Source: an uncultured Odoribacter sp. (GTDB lineage Bacteria; Bacteroidota; Bacteroidia; Bacteroidales; Marinifilaceae). Taken from it: 64,000 nt of DNA. The stretch is from contig CALUKF010000006.1 of the NCBI GenBank assembly GCA_944321145.1, positions 32,859 to 96,858 on the forward strand, read 5' to 3'. This document shows, piece by piece, positions 55,510 through 64,000 of the stretch; positions within the stretch are counted from its first letter, which is position 1, and every line of letters begins with the position of its first letter. The notes under the pieces are model-generated. The model saw only the letters and a program-made list of their open reading frames with translations, did no database searches and was not told where the DNA came from. A program made the translations under genes and the position numbers.

Positions 55510-56586
55510 TTATTCTCCGAGCACCTCGGCAATCTTCGCTTCCAGTTCCTTGCCGCGGAGGTTCTTGGCAATGATTTTATTGTTCTCGTCGAGGAGGAAA
55601 GTTTGGGGAATCGCCTGCACGAGGAAGTAGGCAGCAATCTTGCTCTCCGGGTCGATGATGTTCGGCCAGGGGAGCTTTTCCTCCTGCAAGGCTTTCAGCC
55701 AGTCCGCCGGTTTCTGGTCAATGGACACGCCGATGACCTCCAACCCTTGCTCGTGATATTTCTTGTAGACTTTTTTCACGTTGGGCATCTCCGCCCGGCA
55801 GGGGGCGCACCACGATGCCCAGAAGTCGACGAGCTTCAACTTCGCTTCCACGCCATAGAGCGAAAGCGTGTCGCCCTCGGCGGTCAGCCCAATGAAGTCG
55901 GAAGGCACGGAGCCGACTTCGACCTGCTTGAACTGTTCGATTTGCTGGGCAATCAGTTGCCCGGAAATGCAGTTTTTCGCCGTCTCGCCCAAGCCGTCGT
56001 ACATCAACTTCAGGGAGGCGTAATCCATTTGCTGCATCCCGGAAACAATGACAAAAGCAGTGACGGGGGAATCCTTGTAGGTCTCGAACAGGGCGGCTTG
56101 CTGCCTGCCTGCTTCTTCCGCCACCTTTTGGAATTGCTGTTGCAAGGCTTGCATCTTCATCTGGTTGCCGGAGGAATAGGCGGTCCGGGCTTCCTGTTCC
56201 ATTTTTTGGCTTTCGCGGGCTACCGTTTGGGTGATGGCGTCGTATTGGTTCCAAAGTTTCTGCGCCTCGCCGCCGCCCTCGACTTCGATGCCGTTTTCCC
56301 CGGCAAGGATGGTGTATTCCGTATTTTCCAACATTAGGGTGGCGATAGGCTGCTGCTGGTCGGTCAGGATATAGACGGGCGTCATTTCGTTCACTTTGCC
56401 TGAAAAGCTGAAGTTGCCGTTCACCATGACGGCCTGCCCCAAGCGGATTGCCCCTTCCGTCGTATTAGTAACCAACATCAGGTTGCCGCCCAACGTGCCA
56501 CCGAGGCGTCCCGTAATTTTGAAGCCCTCCTGGGCGGATAACGATATGCTTGCCAAAAGCAATAAGGCAAATAGTATCTGTTTCAT
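55510..56586 (-). CDS. TlpA-type thiol-disulfide oxidoreductase
   Basis: A 358-residue secreted protein (signal peptide MKQILFALLLLASISLSAQ). DUF4369-like beta domain (about 22-105), a helical middle, and a thioredoxin domain (about 225-355) with complete redox motif WASWCAPCRAEMPN and cis-Pro loop AIPQTFLLDEN. Paralogue of the gene that follows it. I start at MKQILF, ten codons into the longest frame, because the signal peptide begins there. Confidence 0.9.
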   Translation of the reverse strand: MKQILFALLLLASISLSAQEGFKITGRLGGTLGGNLMLVTNTTEGAIRLGQAVMVNGNFSFSGKVNEMTPVYILTDQQQPIATLMLENTEYTILAGENGIEVEGGGEAQKLWNQYDAITQTVARESQKMEQEARTAYSSGNQMKMQALQQQFQKVAEEAGRQQAALFETYKDSPVTAFVIVSGMQQMDYASLKLMYDGLGETAKNCISGQLIAQQIEQFKQVEVGSVPSDFIGLTAEGDTLSLYGVEAKLKLVDFWASWCAPCRAEMPNVKKVYKKYHEQGLEVIGVSIDQKPADWLKALQEEKLPWPNIIDPESKIAAYFLVQAIPQTFLLDENNKIIAKNLRGKELEAKIAEVLGE

Positions 56587-56639
56587 ATTGAGTTTTAGTT
56601 TAATGAAGGCGACCACCCAAAGGCCGCCTTCAGGATGAA

Positions 56640-58385
56640 TTATTCAGAAAGGGTCAGTTCCTTAAGCGGGATGAATTTCCCAAGGCGGAGGCAATACACG
56701 CTGCTGCCGCTGATTGTGCCTACCAACTGGCTACTCATGCTCAAGCGGATGTAGCGCACGGGGGCACGCAAGTCTTGCGGCACGCTGATGAACGTTTCCT
56801 CGCCGGGGGAGTTGCCGATGGCGGCGCTCCCGTCCGCATAGGTGGCATTTGTCCACGAAACGCCGTCCTTCGAGAACTCGATGGTCAGGGAAGGCAGCAA
56901 AAATTTCTCATCTCCCGATTCAGCACGGGACGGCTGCCCGACCTTGAAACCTGCCACGGTTTGGGGCGTTTTCATGTCGAACGTCACGGTGACGACGGAA
57001 GCTCCGATGCTCTGCGACGGCTCGAAATAGACTTCTTCCTCGTAAGTCCCGAACCAAGGATCCTCGACAATGCGGAGAGCATCGTAAAGCAACCATGCCG
57101 CACCGTTGGCGGCGTAGCCGTTGAAAAGCGTGTCGGAACAGGTGACTTTCCAGCCGGTCGTGTCTAAAGCGGCAAACACCGGTTTTGCGTCCAGATTTTC
57201 CGCGCCTTTCTCCGTAATGCTGAAGTCGGGGCTAATCAGCCCGGCATCTTGGTACAATTCGAGATTGTCAACCGACTCGTACAAATTGTCATAAATGTAA
57301 GTATTGTTTCCGAAATAGTGGCTGTTGTAACGCTCCACCTCGAACGACGGCCGCGTCTCTTCCAGGAACGACAACACCATCAAACCGATGTACTGGTCTG
57401 TAGTGCTTGCAAATTTGCTTGTCTGGGAAGGTTGCATGTAACGGTTTTTGCCAAGGATGACTTTTTCCAGGTTGGGGAAATACATCAGGTCCTGCATGGA
57501 GGTGAAGTCATAATCGAGTTCCAGGGTTTTCACGTTATTTACCTCGCTTTCCCAAGCGGGACCGTATTGCTGCAACATCAATTGGGAGAATTCCGTAGAC
57601 CACAAGCGTTCATTTATATCCAGTTCCTCGTCCTGGAATTTGATCTCGTCCACGCATTCCGGGAGCCTTCCTTCCCGCTTGACGGTGATCGGGCGGTTGA
57701 AATCGATTCGCGCCCCTTCTTCTTCCGGCAGCAGGAACATGTTAATGCGGTTGACAGGCACCAACATCATGCCATAATAATCGAAGTATACCGAATCGGC
57801 CATGTGCGCTTTCACGTTCCAGGTGCTTATCTCGCTCTTGCCTACCTCGTAATAGCAGAGTTCCAATTCCTTGACGTTTTCATTGTCCTGGTCGAGGACG
57901 ATTGCCAACTTGTCGCCCATGCGGCTGAAAGCGGAGATGCCACGGGTGAAGGTGCGAAGGTCCTCGTGGGTTTCCGTGTAGGGACGCCCGTACTTTTCTT
58001 CAATCAAGGATTCCGTGCTGTCGGCGGACTGGTTGCTCACCCGCACCGTGTAAACGGCATCGACCAAATTTTCAATGAAAATGGTGTCCATCAAATCCTC
58101 CGGGTCGACAGGTTCCGTACGCTCGATATAACGGACTTCCGGGGTCTTCTCGTTTTCGGATTGCCAGGTGATTTTTACCCGTTTGATGCCGGCATCGATG
58201 TTGTTTTTCCAGATGACCTGCAAGCGTTCCCAGCCGGGTTTCACCTCTACGTCCGAACATTTGCCCAGGTAGCGGATCATGCCGCCCTCGGTGTACTCGT
58301 CGTACGTTTCCTCCAGGGTCTCGCTGCATCCCCAGGCGAGGAGGGCGGCAAGCAAAGTAATCGTATAATATAATTTTTTCATCAT
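56640..58385 (-). CDS. Lipoprotein, DUF4998-like with discoidin-like C-terminus
   Basis: A 581-residue lipoprotein (lipobox LLAWGCSETLEET). Residues about 30-200 resemble the DUF4998 module seen in SusC/SusD loci. The C-terminal part (about 430-575: VTVTFDMKTPQTVAGFKVG, SLTIEFSKDGVSWTNAT, RYIRLSMSSQ) looks like a discoidin/F5-8-type-C binding domain. It is likely a surface-exposed ligand-binding partner of SusCD. Function inferred from domain types and position. Confidence 0.72.
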   Translation of the reverse strand: MMKKLYYTITLLAALLAWGCSETLEETYDEYTEGGMIRYLGKCSDVEVKPGWERLQVIWKNNIDAGIKRVKITWQSENEKTPEVRYIERTEPVDPEDLMDTIFIENLVDAVYTVRVSNQSADSTESLIEEKYGRPYTETHEDLRTFTRGISAFSRMGDKLAIVLDQDNENVKELELCYYEVGKSEISTWNVKAHMADSVYFDYYGMMLVPVNRINMFLLPEEEGARIDFNRPITVKREGRLPECVDEIKFQDEELDINERLWSTEFSQLMLQQYGPAWESEVNNVKTLELDYDFTSMQDLMYFPNLEKVILGKNRYMQPSQTSKFASTTDQYIGLMVLSFLEETRPSFEVERYNSHYFGNNTYIYDNLYESVDNLELYQDAGLISPDFSITEKGAENLDAKPVFAALDTTGWKVTCSDTLFNGYAANGAAWLLYDALRIVEDPWFGTYEEEVYFEPSQSIGASVVTVTFDMKTPQTVAGFKVGQPSRAESGDEKFLLPSLTIEFSKDGVSWTNATYADGSAAIGNSPGEETFISVPQDLRAPVRYIRLSMSSQLVGTISGSSVYCLRLGKFIPLKELTLSE

Positions 58386-58405
58386 AATTTCTCTTGTTTC
58401 GTTGT

Positions 58406-59800
58406 TTATTCAGCTTTAACCAATACCTCCATTTCTTCAAAAGAAACGTATTCAGCGGCATTTTCTTCATATCCCTCCGGATATTCGTCCCTCCAACGTT
58501 CGCTATTGTACGTGTCCTCCACCACAAGGATAATGTAACGGAACTTGTCGCCCGTGTAGTTGCACGGCATCCTCAGCAGAATAGGCTCGGCTTCGGCAAA
58601 TTCAGCATCAGTCGCATTGCTGTAATCTTCCCCCGGTCCCCAATACGCCAAAGTATTCCTGCACCAGGACTTGGCAAACCAATTATCGTAGGAATGGTTG
58701 TCATCAAGCGAATAGAGCCGGGCGCAATCGGCGATGTCCACGGTTTCAGGATTCTCGTTTGTGCCGTACACATTTGCCTTGCATGGCAGGCGGGACGGAT
58801 AAAAACCGCTCCAGATCGCACCGATGGTCAAATCCTCGCCTGGTTGCGGGACAGTTGAAATCCTGGGAAGATTGACTTTAAGGTTCAGGAACACATATCC
58901 CAAAAGGGCTGCCGGCACTTTCGGCTCGCGCAAGTCGAAAATAAACCGCTTGCCGTACGCTTCGGGACCTGCCACAAACGTGCTGAACATATTGGGTTCA
59001 TTTGCCAGAATATGGGCACGGAAGCCTTCGCCTTTTTTATTCCCGTCGAAAAGATAGGATGTGCCAAGGGCGTATTCCGGTCTTTCCACGACAGATCCCG
59101 TAAAATGGAAATCGAAGTCCGTGGGAGCCAACGTGTCCATCATAAGGCTCGGGATGTCCTCGTATATCTCCATCTTTACACGGTGCCCTTCGTAATCGTC
59201 CGTCCGCACAACCACATTTAATACATCCACTTTCTGGCTGATTTCGAAATTCAACGTGTCGCCCCCCTCCGCAATGGGATAACTGCCCATCAGGATGGAA
59301 TCCAATTGTTGAGTGGCAGGGTTCGTCCCGATATAGAACACGTGGATCGTACCGTCTACGGTTTTAGGAGTTTTATAGGTAACGTTGAACCCTCCCCAGA
59401 AAGGATTGACTGTCAGGCTGTCGAACAGTGCCACTGCGGCGGCGGCCTCCGTGTCGAACGTCATCTCAATGGGGGCGGATTCCTGCATCTCGCTGTTGAA
59501 GAAGCTCAACTGCACCGGCTCCGCCGTCCGGGCTTCCGTGAAGCCGCCCAGCAGGAGCGTGTCCGTGAGGTAACTGCCGTCCTTGACCAATTGTTCCCCG
59601 AACGCATTGGTATAGCGGGCACGCACCCCGAAAATGTCCAGGTTGTCGGGCAAAACGTAGTGCATGACCGCCCCGCCCGGCACGGGCTTGAAGGATATGC
59701 TCGGAAATTCCACCGGCACGTCGAAACCGATGTTGTCGTCATCCTTGCAGGAGACTATTCCCGCGATGACCAGGAAAAAGAAAAGGATTCTTTTTATCAT
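58406..59800 (-). CDS. Lipoprotein of the DUF4959/DUF5000 type
   Basis: A 464-residue lipoprotein (lipobox GIVSCKDDDNIG). The N-terminal module (SFKPVPGGAVMHYVLPDNLD) is like DUF4959 proteins that follow susD genes, and further Ig- and discoidin-like modules can be guessed. It lies 29 bases after susD and 20 before the next lipoprotein gene. It presumably sits on the cell surface. Ligand unknown. Confidence 0.7.
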   Translation of the reverse strand: MIKRILFFFLVIAGIVSCKDDDNIGFDVPVEFPSISFKPVPGGAVMHYVLPDNLDIFGVRARYTNAFGEQLVKDGSYLTDTLLLGGFTEARTAEPVQLSFFNSEMQESAPIEMTFDTEAAAAVALFDSLTVNPFWGGFNVTYKTPKTVDGTIHVFYIGTNPATQQLDSILMGSYPIAEGGDTLNFEISQKVDVLNVVVRTDDYEGHRVKMEIYEDIPSLMMDTLAPTDFDFHFTGSVVERPEYALGTSYLFDGNKKGEGFRAHILANEPNMFSTFVAGPEAYGKRFIFDLREPKVPAALLGYVFLNLKVNLPRISTVPQPGEDLTIGAIWSGFYPSRLPCKANVYGTNENPETVDIADCARLYSLDDNHSYDNWFAKSWCRNTLAYWGPGEDYSNATDAEFAEAEPILLRMPCNYTGDKFRYIILVVEDTYNSERWRDEYPEGYEENAAEYVSFEEMEVLVKAE

Positions 59801-59829
59801 ATCATACTGTATTTTTGATTAAACATGAT

Positions 59830-61770
59830 TTACCAGCCGGGGTTCTGCACGCATCCCGTCCTTTGCACTTCTTCGCTCCGGATGGGATAAAGGTAATCCC
59901 GCGGCGCCACGAATTTGTTGCCGGAGAAGACGACCACAGGTCCGTTGCCGTTGTTGTAAAAGCTGTTGACGTTGTTGCCGACTACGTTCCAGCCGAATAC
60001 CTTCTCATTCAGCTCGATGTTGGCAATTTTCCAACGGCGCACGTTCCAATAGCGGTATCCCTCGAAAGCGAACTCAATGTTCCATTCCTGGCGGATAATG
60101 TCGCGCATTCCCGCTTGCGTCTTCACCTTGGTCGGGTCCTTGGCATTCCGCCAGGCGACTTCCACGTCGGGGATGCCGGCGCGTCTCCTGACCACGTTCA
60201 GGTAGTCATAGACTTCCTGGTCGGGGGCAGCCTTGTACTCGTTCAGCGCCTCGGCGGCAATCAGGTACATTTCCGCCAACCGGAAAATCGGGAAAGGCGT
60301 ATCTCCTACATCCTGCAAAAGATTTTGATGTTCTGCGATATTTGATTTCGAATAACTCCATTTTTTCAAGTAATAGCCGGTGATGTTTTGCGGCGTAAGC
60401 GCGTTCAACCGCGTCGCTTCCAATCCCCAGCCTTCGCCCTGGTAAGCCTCGACTTTGTAATTGTTTTCCTCGGTTGTTCCCAAACGCCAATAGCAACGGT
60501 CGGCAGCAATGTCAGCATAGAACCGAGGCTCCCGGTTGCGGTGCAAGGCAAGCACAGGCTCGTTCAACGCTACTACCCCAGTGTACTTGGGATTCGTTTC
60601 CTCACTGATGGCGTAAGGGTTGCCGCTGCCGACCCAACGCAAATCCTGGTCGATAGGCAACCCGTTTTCCGTGTAGAACATCTCGACCATCTTCATGGTG
60701 GGGACGTAGCAAGCACCCGGCAAGGTATGGTAAGAACCGTCATTGAATTTGGGCATAACATACCGGTATATATCGTATCCCATGTACATCCGGACCATCC
60801 ATAATGCCTCTTTATTGGCAAAATTGAATGTATGGATAGAATTTTCAATGTCAAGCATGGTGGATTGCAAAGGCGTATTCGCAGAGGAACCTTCAATCAA
60901 GGATGCGCCTCCTTCTTGGTGTGCACAATCAATCACCGCGATGGCGGCATCGGCAGCCCGCTTCCATTTCTCGGGATCTTTCTTGTCGCTGAACAGGGGT
61001 TCCCCGTCCTTGTTTTTAAAATTGGCATAGTCCGGGTTGCCGTTGAAGAGGTCGGATGCCTGGTAAACCAACGCCCGCGCCTTGAGTGCCAAAGCAGCCT
61101 CTTTGTTGAAATAGGCACGCCGGTCGCTTTTTTTCTTGCTGGATACGGGAAGGTCCGGAGCAGCTTCATCGCATAGGCGGACGATGTAGTTGAAGCAGGT
61201 ATCCACGTGGCTGCGCGGGAGTTTTAGCTTCTCGACATCCTGGTTGGGGTCGATTTCTTCCGGGGCGATGATGACCGGCCCGTAACGGCGCACCAGTTCG
61301 AAATAATAGAAAGCCTTCAAGGCTTTCACTTCCGCCTTCCATTCTTTTTTATCCACTTCTTCTAAGTTATACACGTTATCAATGCGGTTGATAAAATGGT
61401 TGCACAGCGAGATGGCCGTATAGTAATCTTCCCGTCTGTCATTTATTCTCTCCAACCAACAATCGTCATACGGGGATAAGACATTTTGTTTGCCTGTGAT
61501 GATATCCAGGCCTACCGGATGTCCGGAATTCAGCAAGTAATTGTCCGCCACCATCTCGTCACTTCCGAAAAATGCAACATTTGCCGCAGGGTCATACGGA
61601 AATTGTAAAAACACGTAACAGCTTCTCAGCCATTCCGCAGCTCCGGCATAAGTCTCGAAGTCCGAATCGATGGTCTTGATATCGCTTTGCGGCACCACGT
61701 CCAGCCAATTGCTGCACGAAGTGGACAGGAAAAGCGGGAGCAATAAAGCAATTAATATTTTCTTTTTCAT
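59830..61770 (-). CDS. SusD/RagB-type surface nutrient-binding lipoprotein
   Basis: A 646-residue SusD-family protein. Lipobox LFLSTSCSNW is followed by the typical WLDVVPQSDIKT and a helical TPR scaffold, and it ends with the family signature for the C-terminal module (YRYWNVRRWKIANI, then RDYLYPIRSEEVQRT). It forms the lid of the SusC channel. It follows the susC stop by 16 bases. The substrate is not evident; peptide or glycan are both possible. Confidence 0.95.
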   Translation of the reverse strand: MKKKILIALLLPLFLSTSCSNWLDVVPQSDIKTIDSDFETYAGAAEWLRSCYVFLQFPYDPAANVAFFGSDEMVADNYLLNSGHPVGLDIITGKQNVLSPYDDCWLERINDRREDYYTAISLCNHFINRIDNVYNLEEVDKKEWKAEVKALKAFYYFELVRRYGPVIIAPEEIDPNQDVEKLKLPRSHVDTCFNYIVRLCDEAAPDLPVSSKKKSDRRAYFNKEAALALKARALVYQASDLFNGNPDYANFKNKDGEPLFSDKKDPEKWKRAADAAIAVIDCAHQEGGASLIEGSSANTPLQSTMLDIENSIHTFNFANKEALWMVRMYMGYDIYRYVMPKFNDGSYHTLPGACYVPTMKMVEMFYTENGLPIDQDLRWVGSGNPYAISEETNPKYTGVVALNEPVLALHRNREPRFYADIAADRCYWRLGTTEENNYKVEAYQGEGWGLEATRLNALTPQNITGYYLKKWSYSKSNIAEHQNLLQDVGDTPFPIFRLAEMYLIAAEALNEYKAAPDQEVYDYLNVVRRRAGIPDVEVAWRNAKDPTKVKTQAGMRDIIRQEWNIEFAFEGYRYWNVRRWKIANIELNEKVFGWNVVGNNVNSFYNNGNGPVVVFSGNKFVAPRDYLYPIRSEEVQRTGCVQNPGW

Positions 61771-61786
61771 TTCCTTGTTTTTAAAG

Positions 61787-64000
61787 TTAGAAACTAATGT
61801 TCAATCCAAGCGCATAGGTCTTCTGGATGGGATAGTTGAACCCGTTCTCGCCAAGCTCCACATCCCAAGTCTTGAAATTGGTAATCAGGAAGGGATTGTT
61901 GGCGCGGGCGAAGAATTTCACGTTTTGCATCCGGAAACGGTCTGTAATCTTTTTCGGCAGATTATAGGCAAGTTCCAAGGACGTACAACGCAGGAAGCGG
62001 CATTCCCGCATAAAATAGGTGGACTTGCGGATATCCGTCTCATTGGCATACCAATTTTCCTGCTTATTGTATTCCGTAATGTCCAGCACAGAGAGCCGGG
62101 GCCAGAAAGGCTTGTTTTCCGTGGTTTTTTCCGTCCAATGGCTTTCGTAAATCTCTTTGAGCATGGCGTGGTCGTTCACAAAGGGCGAGAGTGCCGACGG
62201 GTTCAGGAAGAAACCACGCTTGCCGGAACCCTGGAAGGCGAAGTTGAACTCCCAGTTCTTGTAAGTAACGTAGCCGCTGAAGCCATAGACTAACCGCGGG
62301 GTTTCGGGGAAACCGATATGCACGGCGTCCTCGATGTCGATGACCCCGTCGCGGTTGACATCGCGGTAACGGATATCGCCGGGCATGATGCCGGTATTCG
62401 CCTGGGGCGAGTTGTCGATTTCCGCCTGGTCACGGAACAGTCCTTCGGCAATGTAGCCCACAGGTTGGGAAATCTCGTGCCCTTTCTTCCATTGGTAAGA
62501 CGGACGGTCGGTCGGTTCCTCGATTTCCTTGTAGATCGCCTTGCTGTAGGTAAGGGTTCCGTTCAGGATAATCCAGAAATCATTCGAGAAAGCATGCTGC
62601 ACTTTGGCAGACAAGTCCACCCCGCGGGAGCGGATTTTCCCGAGGTTGTCCAACGGGTTAACCTCAACACCCATATGGGCAGGAATGGTCACACGGGTCT
62701 CGATGATGTTGTGGCGGATTTCCTGGTAGAAATCGGCATTGAGTTCCAGAATGTCCTTGAAGAAGCGGGTCTCGACTCCCAGGTTGATTTGCTCGGCAAC
62801 CTCCCATTTCACATCGGGGTCACCGTAATTCTTGATCTGTTTACGCATAAAATTTTGCCCTCCGGGTTCAGGCTCCATATATCCTCCTGTCCCTGTTATT
62901 TCCGGCATATAAACGAACCGGGGCGATTTGATAATCCCGTCGTTGCCGACTTGTCCCCAGGATGCCCTGAGTTTGAAATAAGAAATCCATGGGTTGATGC
63001 CTTGCATAAAATTCTCCTTGGACACCAGCCAGGCACCTCCCACGGCGGGGAAGAAACCCATGCGGTTGTTTTTCGTGAACCGCTCAGAACCGTTATAGCC
63101 AAAGCTGGCTTCCACGAAGTAGCGGTCCAAGAACCCGTAACTGCCACGCATGGAGAAACTCAGGTTGCGCTGTTCAAAACTGTCGAAAAGCCCTTCGATA
63201 GGAGCAGAACTTGCTTGTTGCGCCTGTAGTACAGCGGTCAGTGAGGTCTGGTGCTTGGTGTTGTCTGCCCCGCCCCAGGCTGCCGTATGCAACAAACGAA
63301 GTTCGTAAACCCATTGTGTGGATGACGTAGAGGCACTTCCCCCTTCTGAGGGCTTTTCCAATGTTCGACTCGCAGAGCCTTCATTTAATGCAGTCAGCGT
63401 GTGCTCGCCAGTCTCGAAATTATAGCCGCCGTTCTCGGCATCCATATAATAATAAAATGGGGTAGTTGTGAATGCGTTCTGTTCATAGGACTCTTTCGAA
63501 AAAGAAGCTGCCGCCCGGAATTCCAATCCTTTCAGTAATGGGGAAAGGTTGTGGATATATTCGAACCGGGTAGTCATACTGAAACGATTACGGTCATTAT
63601 AACCCGCTTGTAACTGTGCGTATGGGTTAGTTGCAAGGTTCTGTCCTACAACCATACTCCCGAATCTCAAGTGCGGCCAATTATGTTTCTTATCCCCCGG
63701 ATAGGTGGGTGCGAAGTTGACCGGCGAAGCGTTGAAAGCCTTTGCATAAGCCTGGGTCACATCATCAAAAGGTCCATGATATTTATCATAGGAGAAAGAA
63801 GAGTTCACCAGCAATCTAATCCCGGCGTTCAGGTTCACGTTCAGGTTGACACGGGAGGAAAGCGTGGAGTTTTTGATATTGACATCAAACTCGTTCAAGC
63901 GGTCGGTTTTTAACATGCCTTGGTCATGTACGTAATTGATGGAAGCATAATATTGCACCAACTCGGAACCGCCCCGCACGTTGATGCCTGCCCGGTGGTT
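61787..64000 (-). CDS. SusC/RagA-type TonB-dependent transporter, C-terminal part
   Basis: The last 737 codons of a SusC-family receptor, open to the right edge in frame. Near the edge VRGGSELVQYYASINYVHDQ is the SusC signature after the plug. The barrel strands follow, with conserved late motifs LVYGFSGYVTYKNWEFNFAF and SLELAYNLPKKI, and the final strand ends in ALGLNISF. The N-terminal plug and the regulatory-like domain lie outside the window. First visible gene of the operon that runs to 50.1 kb. Confidence 0.95.
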   Translation of the reverse strand, partial: NHRAGINVRGGSELVQYYASINYVHDQGMLKTDRLNEFDVNIKNSTLSSRVNLNVNLNAGIRLLVNSSFSYDKYHGPFDDVTQAYAKAFNASPVNFAPTYPGDKKHNWPHLRFGSMVVGQNLATNPYAQLQAGYNDRNRFSMTTRFEYIHNLSPLLKGLEFRAAASFSKESYEQNAFTTTPFYYYMDAENGGYNFETGEHTLTALNEGSASRTLEKPSEGGSASTSSTQWVYELRLLHTAAWGGADNTKHQTSLTAVLQAQQASSAPIEGLFDSFEQRNLSFSMRGSYGFLDRYFVEASFGYNGSERFTKNNRMGFFPAVGGAWLVSKENFMQGINPWISYFKLRASWGQVGNDGIIKSPRFVYMPEITGTGGYMEPEPGGQNFMRKQIKNYGDPDVKWEVAEQINLGVETRFFKDILELNADFYQEIRHNIIETRVTIPAHMGVEVNPLDNLGKIRSRGVDLSAKVQHAFSNDFWIILNGTLTYSKAIYKEIEEPTDRPSYQWKKGHEISQPVGYIAEGLFRDQAEIDNSPQANTGIMPGDIRYRDVNRDGVIDIEDAVHIGFPETPRLVYGFSGYVTYKNWEFNFAFQGSGKRGFFLNPSALSPFVNDHAMLKEIYESHWTEKTTENKPFWPRLSVLDITEYNKQENWYANETDIRKSTYFMRECRFLRCTSLELAYNLPKKITDRFRMQNVKFFARANNPFLITNFKTWDVELGENGFNYPIQKTYALGLNISF

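Noticed and set aside
54428..55630. A 400-codon plus-strand frame antisense to the TlpA genes
   Set aside because: It crosses two real minus-strand genes and has no domain features.

Overview
The window is a chromosomal segment of a member of the Bacteroidales. The evidence is a SusC/SusD outer-membrane pair with accessory lipoproteins, many lipobox proteins, promoters of the Bacteroidetes type (TTTG, 19-20 bases, TAnnTTTG), an RprX/RprY-like two-component pair, and the gene order sigma-54 activator / lptE / TPR / secG / groES / groEL. De novo corrin synthesis beside SusC/SusD would suit Odoribacteraceae (Butyricimonas/Odoribacter) or Parabacteroides-like bacteria, but I cannot fix the genus. 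Base composition varies: the cobalamin genes and the 49-56 kb block look GC-rich, the groESL block less so.

Layout. 1-11.1 kb: cobalamin region. A cobalamin riboswitch on the minus strand leads a BtuB-like TonB receptor and a lipoprotein. After a hairpin and a new promoter-like box come a cobJ-cobH fusion and the start of cobL. The a,c-diamide synthase gene cobB runs the other way, and a tight minus-strand operon carries pduO-type adenosyltransferase, cobQ, threonine-P decarboxylase and cobD. 11.1-13.4 kb: two DUF6266-like genes, tRNA-Cys and folB. 13.6-22.2 kb: sigma-54 activator, lptE, TPR protein, secG, groESL, a Na/Pi symporter and glyS. 22.5-34 kb: threonine dehydrogenase, rnhA, a GH2 enzyme, ADP-ribosylglycohydrolase, a PcrA/UvrD helicase, a DUF4290 protein, folK, a CDF exporter and a DedA protein. 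34-49 kb: two-component pair, lipoproteins, alaS, M23 peptidase, MerR regulator, Nif3-like protein, zinc-ribbon protein and valS.

49-64 kb holds the most unusual genes: an orphan RteC-like protein, then a minus-strand operon reading susC (cut by the window end), susD, two surface lipoproteins, two TlpA-type thioredoxin proteins (one without catalytic cysteines), a HU-like/DUF4469 protein and, after a repeat-filled gap, a secreted 1,094-residue protein made of two TldD/PmbA-type halves. Only the first half keeps the metal-binding HExxxH and the Cys. I infer an uptake system coupled to periplasmic peptide processing.

Several intergenic regions (11.2, 22.2, 32.9 and 53.5 kb) hold large nested palindromes or tandem repeats. 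A MITE-like element with perfect 27-base inverted ends lies at 33.9-34.1 kb, with related fragments at 49.1 and 53.6 kb. Products are assigned from motifs read by eye; no database search was possible.
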